The notes beneath the pieces are model-generated. The model was not told the origin of the DNA. It saw only the letters and a program-made list of their open reading frames with translations, and did not search any database. Positions 6,034 to 14,500 of a DNA stretch of 23,084 bases are shown here, piece by piece. Origin of the DNA: an uncultured Bacilli bacterium (lineage in GTDB: Bacteria > Bacillota_I > Bacilli_A > RF39 > UBA660); assembly GCA_947631885.1 (NCBI GenBank), contig CANRMZ010000002.1, forward strand, positions 1-23,084, in the 5' to 3' direction. The position numbers and the translations under genes are program-made. Within the stretch, counting starts at the first letter, position 1. Each line of letters opens with the position of its first letter.

Positions 6034-6426
6034 TTATGTTGTTATATACACATATTGTCCATTGTATAGTTCTGCTTTAAAAGTGGAATACCAAATCACA
6101 AGATTACTTGACATTATATTTACTCTTCCAAGATTATTCTGTTCGCTAACTAACATAAAAGATGCATCACTTTTAGGCGCTGGAAGGCCTGAAATTAAAA
6201 CTTCTTGATGAGTATTAGTTTCCTTACTAAACTGTAAAGCATTAATACATAATATAACCATTTTTCCCATTTGATAATAACAGGCATTGCCTGAATTTAT
6301 ATTTTTGGAAGCAATCGTTAAATTATGACGAACAGGGCTCAATAAATCATATAATGTTTGCTTATTATATACTATACATTTGCTATCCCAATAATCATTA
6401 TTTTTTAGTTTCAATGCTCTAGACAC
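6034..6426 (-). CDS. short tail-tip/receptor-binding-like protein (array gene 1), GTG start
   Basis: 130 residues from the preferred start. A longer ORF opens at GTG 6435, but that codon lies in AGGTGG, the likely ribosome site. GTG at 6426, 5 bases on, gives M-S-R-A-L-K-L-K-N-N-D-Y-W-D-S in register with the other array genes. The C-terminal part contains NIAS-like beta strands, ACYYQMGKMVILCINA and VLISGLPAPKS, and ends YNGQYVYITT, typical of fibre-tip beta domains. It is the first array gene and follows G-run element copy A. Confidence 0.75.
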   Translation of the reverse strand: MSRALKLKNNDYWDSKCIVYNKQTLYDLLSPVRHNLTIASKNINSGNACYYQMGKMVILCINALQFSKETNTHQEVLISGLPAPKSDASFMLVSEQNNLGRVNIMSSNLVIWYSTFKAELYNGQYVYITT

Positions 6427-6448
6427 TAAAACCACCTAACTTATAATT

Positions 6449-6515
6449 GAACCTCCAATCTTTGAAGATTCTTTGGAAGTGAGTTGCAACTTTTACAAGT
6501 AGCAACCCCCCCCCC
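6449..6515 (-). ncRNA. G-run/double-hairpin element, copy A
   Basis: Read on the minus strand: ten G (6506-6515), then a 24-nt hairpin (6483-6506) with stems GTTGC/GCAAC and ACTT/AAGT, a single T-T mismatch and a GTAA (GNRA) tetraloop. After 11 bases comes a 23-nt hairpin (6449-6471; GAATCTTC/GGAGGTTC, loop of 7) carrying GGAGG. The element ends 22 bases before the GTG of array gene 1. It is homologous in layout to copy B, and the two copies are direct repeats flanking array genes 1 and 2. Confidence 0.6.
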
Positions 6516-6532
6516 TAAAATATTTTACTAAT
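6491..6532 (-). CDS. possible short peptide across the G-run (copy A)
   Basis: An ATG at about 6532 opens MKLVKYFRGGG and, with ten G, stops after 14 residues. With nine G the frame would stay open for about 31 residues, to just before array gene 1, mirroring copy B. Here GAAAGGA lies 8 bases before the ATG, a good ribosome site. Coordinates are approximate. A real peptide with slippage control, or a chance frame inside an RNA element, are both possible. Confidence 0.3.
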
Positions 6533-6563
6533 TTCATTTTTTCATTCCTTTCATTTTTTTCTA

Positions 6564-7553
6564 TTACCATGTTGATACTACTTCATAAGTCAATTCTGTA
6601 CTTAACTTTCCACCGCTGATAGTTAAGCCATCCCCTACCATGATTCCACCTTTTGTTGTTGATGATGCGGTTGGTAAAGAATAGTTATTCGCACCGCTTG
6701 CTATATCGTTTAACTTAGATTTATCCGTTGAACTCATTAATCCATCAGAAGATGTAGTTGCAACACTATAAGTTGTGTCTTGTGTTGTTAATGTTCCTGT
6801 TGTGCCAGCTCCCGTAGTATAAGTGATTGTTTTCCCAGATATCTTCAAACTTTTTATGTAATTGCTTGAACTACTTTGTAAAAAACTCAGGTCGTTACTT
6901 AAATCCGATACCTTTTTTGGAATTTCTGATTTTTTCGCATAATCACTTAAATCCGTTTTTGTTGAACCAACGACTACCCAATCGTTGTTGACATAGAAAC
7001 ATGCAAAGTAAAAATCTTCCTCTGAAACAGATATCTGTGCGATTGCATTTACATCAAGTGGTGATATTACTAATTCATCTCTAACAATTTTCTTTGGAAG
7101 TGAATTAATTACCATATCTTGTGGCAAGTTTCCCGGTTTAATTAAGTAAATTGTCGTCTTACTAATATCTTGTGTTGGAAGTTCCGTTACAATTTCAATT
7201 GATAACGTTGTAATCTTCGCAATTTGTTCTCCGATTTGTGTTTCCAAGTCTTGTTTATTCTTTTCGATTTGACTCTCTAAGTTTGTTGTGGCATCTGTAA
7301 TCTTTGTTTCGATGTCTGTTTCCAATTGTTCTGTTGCTTGTGTAATTTGAGTAGTTAACTGTTGATTATTCGTGGTAATTTCATTTTGAAGTGTTTCCTT
7401 GGCTGTTTCGATTTCTTGCAAAGTATTATCGATTTTACCTGCTTCTGTCTTGATTTGTTTTTTGAATGTATCAAAATTATGATTCAAGTTACTAGCATTT
7501 AACGGTGTTTTTCTACTTGGCAAGTCTTCAAAAACAACTAACTCATCATCCAT
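6564..7553 (-). CDS. tail fibre / upper baseplate protein
   Basis: 329 residues. The N-terminus VFEDLPSRKTPLNASNLNHNF is a standard opening of Bacillota phage tail fibres. A long coiled coil with ITQATEQLETDIETKITDAT-type heptads follows (about 35-115), then a globular middle. The C-terminal shaft has YSVATTSSDGLMSSTDKSKLNDI and SLPTASSTTKGGIMVGDGLTISGGKLS, motifs common in trimeric phage fibres. It overlaps the previous stop by one base. Probably the shaft that carries the short tip proteins encoded next. Confidence 0.88.
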   Translation of the reverse strand: MDDELVVFEDLPSRKTPLNASNLNHNFDTFKKQIKTEAGKIDNTLQEIETAKETLQNEITTNNQQLTTQITQATEQLETDIETKITDATTNLESQIEKNKQDLETQIGEQIAKITTLSIEIVTELPTQDISKTTIYLIKPGNLPQDMVINSLPKKIVRDELVISPLDVNAIAQISVSEEDFYFACFYVNNDWVVVGSTKTDLSDYAKKSEIPKKVSDLSNDLSFLQSSSSNYIKSLKISGKTITYTTGAGTTGTLTTQDTTYSVATTSSDGLMSSTDKSKLNDIASGANNYSLPTASSTTKGGIMVGDGLTISGGKLSTELTYEVVSTW

Positions 7554-7780
7554 TACTTCTTAACCTCCTTTTTCATTAATTCATCTTTTTTCTGGTTCTT
7601 TTCATCTTGTTCTTGCTTTTCCTTTAAATATTGAAGTTCGTAATTTTCTTTTTTCTCTAATTCGTTCAAGATGTTTTTTAAGCTTCTAACTAAGAAAAAA
7701 GCAGGAACATCATATTCATTTAAAATCTGTATGATTTTATCTTCTATTTCCTTGATTTCTAAAATCACTGGTTTATCCAT
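7553..7780 (-). CDS. small coiled-coil tail-region protein
   Basis: 75 residues from ATG 7780. An in-frame TTG at 7789 is only two bases from AAGGAG, so the ATG (10 bases away) is preferred. Sequence: MDKPVILEIKEIEDKIIQIL, then an amphipathic helix and a Lys/Glu coil. Similar short proteins are found between hub and fibre genes in Bacillota phages. Their role is not known to me. It overlaps the 57-residue dockerin-like gene at its start and the fibre gene at its end, so it is translationally coupled on both sides. Confidence 0.75.
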   Translation of the reverse strand: MDKPVILEIKEIEDKIIQILNEYDVPAFFLVRSLKNILNELEKKENYELQYLKEKQEQDEKNQKKDELMKKEVKK

Positions 7781-7946
7781 TCTTCTCAATCTCCTTTATA
7801 AGATATATTTTTAAATCTAACAAGTCCTTAGAATTTACTATTCCATCTTTATTAACGTCATTAGGATTTATCTTAAAAAATTGGTATAGTAAAAATAAAT
7901 TGATAATCAAGCTTAAGACAAATGCAATTGTTATTCTTTTTTTCAT
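7773..7946 (-). CDS. 57-residue membrane protein with a dockerin-like EF-hand
   Basis: A short gene filling the space between the hub and the coiled-coil protein. It starts MKKRITIAFVLSLIINLFLL, a single membrane helix or uncleaved signal (about 5-24). It is followed by NDVNKDGIVNSKDLLDLKIY (29-48), one dockerin type I-like calcium loop with D30, N32, D34, I36, N38 and D41 at loop positions 1, 3, 5, 7, 9 and 12, then helix LLDLKIYLIKEIE. Its stop overlaps the start of the next gene (TATAAAGGAG lies within its end). The same motif occurs in the neighbouring 1040-residue tail protein. Dockerins bind cohesins, but none is seen here, so partner and purpose are unknown. Confidence 0.7.
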   Translation of the reverse strand: MKKRITIAFVLSLIINLFLLYQFFKINPNDVNKDGIVNSKDLLDLKIYLIKEIEKNG

Positions 7947-7952
7947 ATTCTT

Positions 7953-10900
7953 CTACACATCCTTTTTCAAAATCAATAGTTCTTCGCGTAACTTTAAAAT
8001 TTCTTGTTCTTGTTCTTGAATTGCTTTCGTAATTACTGGAATAATTGTTGAAATTTGAGGTTGCTTCATTTTTTCTTCTCCAACTTCAAATATAAAATCA
8101 GGATCTATGATTTCCAGTTCATCTGCGATATATCCGATTTTTACATGTCCACCATTTTTATAGTCAAATTCTTTGTGTTCAATTGCTAATATTTTTTCTA
8201 GCGCATTATACACAGATTCCTTTATATTTTCTTTCAAACGTTTATCAGATGCCCACATATCAATTCCCCAAGCATTACTACTATCTCGAACTTCTAAATA
8301 ATTTTTAGAGCCTGTTACAATAGACATATTGCTAATGTTTGATAACATACTGATACTGCTACAATTTAAGTTAGAACAAGTTAAATTGGTAAAGTTTCCA
8401 ATTTTACTAGAGACACCGTGTATTAAACCAATTTTAGTATCAAAAATTCCACTGTTTGAAGTTAAAGTTATCGTCTCTTTTGGATCATTTGTGTTAAGTT
8501 TAAAATTTCCAACAAAATTATATGGAATCACTCCTGCTTTTAATTGATTAGCCACTTGTAAATCCCAACTATCAATTTTACCGTCGCCATTGAAATCATA
8601 TTTTGTTTTTTCATCTGGAGTAAGACTTCCCGTTCCTAATAAATATTGTCTTATTTTATTCATATCAGAATCGGTAATCGTTGGAAACGTGTAATTTATT
8701 TGTGCTGTAAATGAATTGGAGGTTAAACCAAAACCACCAATACTTCCACTTGTTGCTGTTATTTTTCCACTTAAATCAACATTAGATGCTTTCAATGTTC
8801 CATCTTCACTCATGGAACTATTTGTTGATGTCCAACTAAAGCGATTGGATTTAAAGGTAATTTTATCTGCACTTGCATTTAACTCACTGCACAAGTCTTT
8901 TGTATTTAGTTTTAATTCTAAAGATGCACTTAGATTTGTTATATTTCCATTTATATCTTTAATTTGTCCGTTTACACTATTAGTAATTGAAGTTGCCGTT
9001 TGTTCTATCTTTGAAGAAAGTTCTTCAATATCACCATTTACACCTTGTATCTTTGAGTTTACGTCACTTGTGATAGAATTTGCGGTCTGAGTGATTTTGG
9101 AATCCAAATCTGATATCTCACCATCTACAGCTTTTTTATGATTATTAATTTCTGTTGTGAATGAACTTGCAGTTTGTGTGATTTTACTATTTAATTCAGT
9201 GATTTCACCGTCAATTGTTTTTTTGTAACTACTAACATCACTTTCTATTTTTTCGGCTGTCTGAGTAATGGATGAACTTAGATTTTCAATATCACCATTT
9301 ACTTGTGTAGAAAGATTTTTAACTTCTGTTTGAATGTACTCTTTAGTTTGTGTGATTGCACTACTAAGTTCTCTTTTTAATGCAAAAGTATCTGAAAAGT
9401 CGTTTTTTCCAATCATCTTTGCATAAATATAAGCTTGGTCGTAATTTAATAATGATATTGAATAAGTTCCGTCTGTAGTATCTATAACAGGAAAATCATA
9501 CTCAGTTGAAACTGGGCTTTCCATTTCTGTTAACACACCATCTACCATTTTTAATTTCTTGGTAACAGTGCATTTATCACTTCCGTATTGATATTCTAAA
9601 ACATCAAACGTATTCTCATCTTTGTAATACAAATCAACTGGTATTTCATAATCTGTAAAACTCCCTGTTGTAAGGTTTTTGATTCTTACGATGCTAAGTC
9701 CATCACGAGTAAATGTAGATTCTCCAGGATATATTGTGAAGTTTGGAAACGTAGGTGCGACATGTTCATCTTTAGGTCTAATTTTAAGGTTCAAAAGATA
9801 TCCATTTCCAATATCGTTTAAATTCAAATTACCATCGATTGTTTCACCGTCTTTGGTAAAATCATCAATTTCCGAAACTTGTTGTTTTATGCTATCTAAA
9901 TCCATCTCAAACTTAGTTAGTTTTTCGGTAGTTTCCGAACTTTCTGTTACTAAAGCTTCAATTTGTTTTTTATCTTTATAAACATTTATCACAGTTTGAT
10001 TTAGCTTTTCTCTTAATGACACATCACTTTTAATTGCATTTTGTTGTTTGGTTAAAGCTGGACTTTCAATAACACTTTTAAAAGTACCATCATAAGTAAA
10101 AGTATGTTTTAACACATAGGTGTCAAAGAAATTTCCATCATCATCTTCTACTGTAATTTTATCCCCAGCATTTAAGTATGGAAGACCTGTATAACTTTCT
10201 ATTCTACAATCAACATAAGTAAGACCTTTTATGTTCTTCCAAATGCTATCTAAAGCACGTTTTCTAAGCTCTGGTGTATAGCAAAACATATTGTCTACGA
10301 TTGCAAACATATTTTCCCCATGAGTTTCAATACTTTCATCATCTTGTATACTTATATTTTCGCCTTCAATTTGGCTTTCCTTAACAGTAAATGAATTAAT
10401 AGGTCCATAAACTTGATTTTTAGTTAATACAGAATAATTATCTTTCGTTAAAGTAACTACAGATTCTTTTCCTAATTGCTTAAAAGTTAATTTATTGGTT
10501 TCTTTATCAATCGTTCCAAAAGAACTTGCAAGTTCCAATATATCACTTAGAACATCTTTGCATTTATAATTTTCAAAGATATTTCCAGATACAGGAAAGT
10601 CGTTATTTTCAAACTCTAAACTTGTTATTTCAAGACCACATTGATTACATAAATCTTGCAATATATCTGCTACAGTAATACTATCAAAATCAGTATAAGA
10701 ACACTTATAATCAGCATTTAATTTATCTAAATAATCATACCCCTTATATTGCCCTAAATTAGCCGTTTCTGTGGCACTTGGCTTATCTATGGTATATTTA
10801 CCTAAATTAATATATTCCTCGTCTGTATCGTCGTATTTTATACCAATTTGAGCTTGTATTTCTTTCTCGTATAAAGTTTCACTACCGATTGTATTTATCG

Positions 10901-11075
10901 TTATTCCTTTAGTATTTGTAGTACCAATAATAGTCCCATTTACATAACAATCTTCTACTAACTCTAGGCTTGCTAAATTACCATCATAACGTATCTCATT
11001 TTCTTCATAAATAATTTTACCAAGTCTATCACAATTCGCACTTTCATTACATTTTTCTTTAAATCTATCTGTCAT
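7953..11075 (-). CDS. tail hub / fibre protein with dockerin-like insert and S74 autoprotease
   Basis: 1040 residues. N-terminal about 1-350 resembles the gp27-like baseplate hub of siphophages. Residues 571-716 are five coiled repeats of 29-30 residues with the SKITQTA..I pattern and a Gly-Asp/Gly-Glu pair near each end. Residues 801-848 hold a dockerin-like EF-hand, DFNGDGKIDSWD, with calcium ligands D827, N829, D831, D835 and D838. The C-terminus (943-1040) is an intramolecular chaperone/peptidase S74 domain: SDKRLKENI and IGYIADELE, with S943 and K948 as the expected autocleavage dyad, ending in a coiled coil. It should trimerise and cut itself just before S943. It follows the small distal-tail gene by 8 bases and probably forms the tail tip hub and a central fibre. 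Confidence 0.9.
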   Translation of the reverse strand: MTDRFKEKCNESANCDRLGKIIYEENEIRYDGNLASLELVEDCYVNGTIIGTTNTKGITINTIGSETLYEKEIQAQIGIKYDDTDEEYINLGKYTIDKPSATETANLGQYKGYDYLDKLNADYKCSYTDFDSITVADILQDLCNQCGLEITSLEFENNDFPVSGNIFENYKCKDVLSDILELASSFGTIDKETNKLTFKQLGKESVVTLTKDNYSVLTKNQVYGPINSFTVKESQIEGENISIQDDESIETHGENMFAIVDNMFCYTPELRKRALDSIWKNIKGLTYVDCRIESYTGLPYLNAGDKITVEDDDGNFFDTYVLKHTFTYDGTFKSVIESPALTKQQNAIKSDVSLREKLNQTVINVYKDKKQIEALVTESSETTEKLTKFEMDLDSIKQQVSEIDDFTKDGETIDGNLNLNDIGNGYLLNLKIRPKDEHVAPTFPNFTIYPGESTFTRDGLSIVRIKNLTTGSFTDYEIPVDLYYKDENTFDVLEYQYGSDKCTVTKKLKMVDGVLTEMESPVSTEYDFPVIDTTDGTYSISLLNYDQAYIYAKMIGKNDFSDTFALKRELSSAITQTKEYIQTEVKNLSTQVNGDIENLSSSITQTAEKIESDVSSYKKTIDGEITELNSKITQTASSFTTEINNHKKAVDGEISDLDSKITQTANSITSDVNSKIQGVNGDIEELSSKIEQTATSITNSVNGQIKDINGNITNLSASLELKLNTKDLCSELNASADKITFKSNRFSWTSTNSSMSEDGTLKASNVDLSGKITATSGSIGGFGLTSNSFTAQINYTFPTITDSDMNKIRQYLLGTGSLTPDEKTKYDFNGDGKIDSWDLQVANQLKAGVIPYNFVGNFKLNTNDPKETITLTSNSGIFDTKIGLIHGVSSKIGNFTNLTCSNLNCSSISMLSNISNMSIVTGSKNYLEVRDSSNAWGIDMWASDKRLKENIKESVYNALEKILAIEHKEFDYKNGGHVKIGYIADELEIIDPDFIFEVGEEKMKQPQISTIIPVITKAIQEQEQEILKLREELLILKKDV
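8526..8675 (-). other. dockerin-like domain coding segment in the hub
   Basis: Encodes residues 801-850: SDMNKIRQYLLG, then a complete 12-residue calcium loop (residues 827-838) and the helix LQVANQLKAG. Its pattern matches one dockerin half-repeat with a degenerate partner before it. It sits between beta-rich fibre segments and looks like an inserted module. Confidence 0.6.
8928..9365 (-). repeat. five tandem 29-30-residue coiled repeats (coding)
   Basis: Units start at residues 571, 601, 630, 659 and 688 with SSAITQT, SSITQTA, SKITQTA, SKITQTA and SKIEQTA. Each ends with a D/N-Gly-(D/E/N)-I-x-(N/E/D)-L signature. The first has 30 residues and the rest 29. Units vary enough in DNA to be stable, but copy number could change by recombination and would alter fibre length. 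Confidence 0.8.
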
Positions 11076-11083
11076 TCAACCTC

Positions 11084-11524
11084 TTATAATTCAATGAGTG
11101 CAATTGTTGTCCCATTGTATAAATATTCGTCTCTGTAAGGTCCATAGGGATTTGCTTGTCTATCTCCACGATAAACATCAATCAATTCCATTTCACCAGT
11201 AAAAGGATTATAAAACTCTACTGTCATTTTTGGTGCTTTTCTAATTTCACTAAAGAAATCTATAAATTCACTTGATGATAAATAACGTGTTGTTATATCT
11301 AATCTGTATTTATTGTTAATTACATTTAATATCATTGTTCCATTGGCATTTTGATTTTCACGTCCACTATTTTTGGAAACATCATACCATCCAACAGAGC
11401 AACCAGAAGGAGCAATATATTTTGATACATCTTTACCGTTTATTTTAACTTCTTGTGTAATTGCTCCTGCAACTAAGTTAAATTTGTTTCCTCTTGAATA
11501 AAATGTTTCAGGTGATGTTATCAT
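11084..11524 (-). CDS. small distal tail protein (DUF6711-like)
   Basis: 146 residues between tape measure and hub. Beta-rich, with EVKINGKDVSKYIAPSGCSVGW, MILNVINNKYRLDITTRYLSS and FYNPFTGEMELIDVYRGDR. I recall this type as a short protein of unknown function (DUF6711) conserved at this place in Bacillota siphophages. It may replace the larger Dit protein as the ring joining tail tube and hub. The start overlaps the tape measure stop by one base, and the next gene follows by 8 bases. Family name from memory. Confidence 0.75.
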   Translation of the reverse strand: MITSPETFYSRGNKFNLVAGAITQEVKINGKDVSKYIAPSGCSVGWYDVSKNSGRENQNANGTMILNVINNKYRLDITTRYLSSSEFIDFFSEIRKAPKMTVEFYNPFTGEMELIDVYRGDRQANPYGPYRDEYLYNGTTIALIEL

Positions 11525-14500
11525 TAAACTCCTTCTTCAAACGGATTATAGCCCGTTCTTCTTATTGTCTCTTTTACGTTATTTACCACAACATCTGTGA
11601 TCATTCCATCTTGATATGTGGAATTTACATCAACTTGAACTAATCCATAATCAGAAATAGCTCTTGCAATACCATTATAAGTAGCTCTTTCAATAGGTGA
11701 TAAATCAAGTTCGTTTATACTTTGTGTATTAAATGCTGATGTCATATCTGTAGAAATATTTGGCAATTTCGCCATTTCTAAATTAAGACTATCCATGCCG
11801 TCATATACAGTACCTTTAATGGTATCAACTAAACTTAAAGCCGTACTTTGAATATGAGGTAATTCGTTTTCCATACCTTTTTCTATACCTTGGAATAAAT
11901 AATCACCAATCTTCGCATTAATTACCAATTTAGATGGAGAGTGGATTCCTAATTTAGATTTTAAAGAAGTTATTAAATTATTAGCAAAACCAGCTAAGCC
12001 CGTTCCGCTTTTAGCTTGAATACTTAAGCTTGTAGTAATTCCACTCCATATTCCTGAAGCAAGAGAACCAATTTTATTCCATAACGAACCATTATTTGCT
12101 GATGATTTAGTTTTTTCAATTGCATTTTCTACTGATGAAGTAACATCAAGTTGTTCTGCACTTTTTTCAATATTTGACTCAAATAATCCTCCAATTTCAT
12201 AACCTGCTGATGCCATTTTTGAAGATAAAGCTTGCTTTGTCTCTTCTGGCATAAGTGAAATCATTTCAATAAACTTATTTTTATCAGCTTTAGCAAGTTC
12301 TCCGAATGTTGTAATCATATCTTCTTTTAAGTCACCTTCTGCTAAGTCTTTAACATTAAGTAACTCTGCTTGCACTTCTGGAGTTAATTTTGCCATTTCT
12401 TCCAAAAATACGTTGTGATTTTTAGTAGCAAGTTCTTGCCATTTTCCTACTATTTCTGGTGTTAATTGCTCTACAGATTTAGATTGTTCTATTAATGATT
12501 GTAAATTTCTATCATTAATTTCTTGTAAACTTTTATCCGCTAAGGTTATCTCATCTTCATATTTTTGTTTTAAATATTCGTATTCTTGAGCACCATATGT
12601 TTCTTGATTAGAATTAATATATTCTAATGATTTCTGAGAATTTGTTTTAATTTCTTCCCAATAAGCCTTTTGCTCTTCGAGATTTTTACCTCGTAAATTT
12701 CTTTCATGGTCAAAGAAAGTATTTAATGCTTCATAATTTCCTTTTGTTGCTAATTCAGTCGCATACTCCCAATTCATGATAGTTTCGTTATAGCCATCTA
12801 AAGTTGCCTTAGCTTCTGCTAAAGTATCAGATTGTTCTTTGACATGCGCGACATTATCTTTAATATAATTGCCAATCACCTCTAAATTACGAGTATTACT
12901 TTCATAAGCATCATTTAAAGCATTTTGTATACTTGTTGCTTTTTCTCCAGTAGTATAATACTTTATAAGTTCTTCATTAGTAATGCCATACATCTCCGCC
13001 ATGCCTTTTAAAGTATCTGTGGCCAAAGACCAACCTTCCTCTTTAGAATGCATTTCTTCTAATTTACTTGTTAATTCATCAATCGATTCATTATATAAAT
13101 CAGTAGCTTCAGTAACCTTATTTTGCGCCTTTTCTATTTCACCATATGCATTTTGTGCGGCGGTTTTCAATACTTCTAATTTAGCATAAGCTTTTTCTTT
13201 TTCAATAGCATTATCAATGGCACCAGATACTTCATTCCATTTCTGAACATGTCCATCTACTATTTGAATATTTAATCCCAATGCTTCATTTAATTCATTT
13301 ATAATTGCTTGTGCTCTTTCTTCATAGCCTCGTTTAATAGTTCCATTTGCATCAATGATATTATTAAGTTCTTCCTTTAACCGTTCATAATAACCAAATT
13401 CCACATCAGTTTGTTCAAAAGAATTGTTAAGTTCATTTCTAAAATTTATATATGATTGATATGCTTCATCAACAACTGACTTTTGTTCTTCAATTTTTTC
13501 TTTTAATGGGTCACTTTTTTGAGTCACGGTTTCCATAGTCTTATATAAAACTTCAAAAGCTCCTACAACTCCTCCAATGGCTGCACCCCAAGGTCCAAAA
13601 ACTGCTCCGACTTGTACACCACCAATTATAGTAGTAACTCCTCCTGCTACGGTTCCTAAAGTGTTGTATAAATTCCATCCTGAGTTTGCAACATCATCTA
13701 ATGAGGTTTGCAAAATTGTTAAACCTGTGACATTGATAGCTAATCCTTTCAGTATATCTTTGGCACCATTTAATGCACCTTTAAAACCATCTAATTTTCC
13801 TGTGGTAGAACTGATAATCCCCTCTGCTTGTCTCCAAGACTGAATACCTTCTTTTAAGCCAGAAGTTAAACTCTTATTGGTTTGCACTCCTAATTTTGCC
13901 CAACTAAGCAAATTTTTTGTAGGCGTTAGCAAATTTTTAAGTGCTTGTCCTAAACCACTACTTCCAAATGTGGTTACTAATTTTTTGCCTGTATTCCAAA
14001 GTTTAGTCGCTCCTGCTACTAAACCTAAGCCAACTAATATTTTTCCTTGTGTTGATAATCCTTTAAATGAGTTCCACATATTTTTTAATGTAGTTTTCAT
14101 TCCTTGATATTTAAACGAAACTTTACCAGTTATTGGATCTATTTCTTTTGTAAAACCAAGCCATTCCATAATATTATCTCTTATTTCAGTGGCTTTCATT
14201 TTAACTCTATCTAAACCGTTATCGTACCCATTTATTGCATCAAGTAATCTTTGGTCGATTCCACCTGAAAGTGAACCTACTCCACCAGATGTATCTTTAT
14301 CATCAATATTATGAATTTGGTCGAAAGATAGGGTTTCTCTTTTTAATTTCTTAGTTGCATCAGTAGCACCATCAATTCCATCTTCTAAATCTTCATAATA
14401 TTCTTCGGTAGATGCAATACCACTATTGTAATCTTCTATCTCTATTCCAAACATATCTGCAAGAGCATTTGCTACCTCTTTGACTACCATTAATATTGCA

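Noticed and set aside
5496..6515. Diversity-generating retroelement (G-run as initiation of mutagenic homing, hairpin as cruciform)
   Set aside because: No reverse transcriptase, template repeat or variable-repeat pair with adenine-specific differences is seen in the window.
5559..6515. The two C-runs as plain sequencing artefacts
   Set aside because: Exact counts may be wrong by one, but two independent runs in matching structural contexts are unlikely to be artefacts. The count caveat stays.
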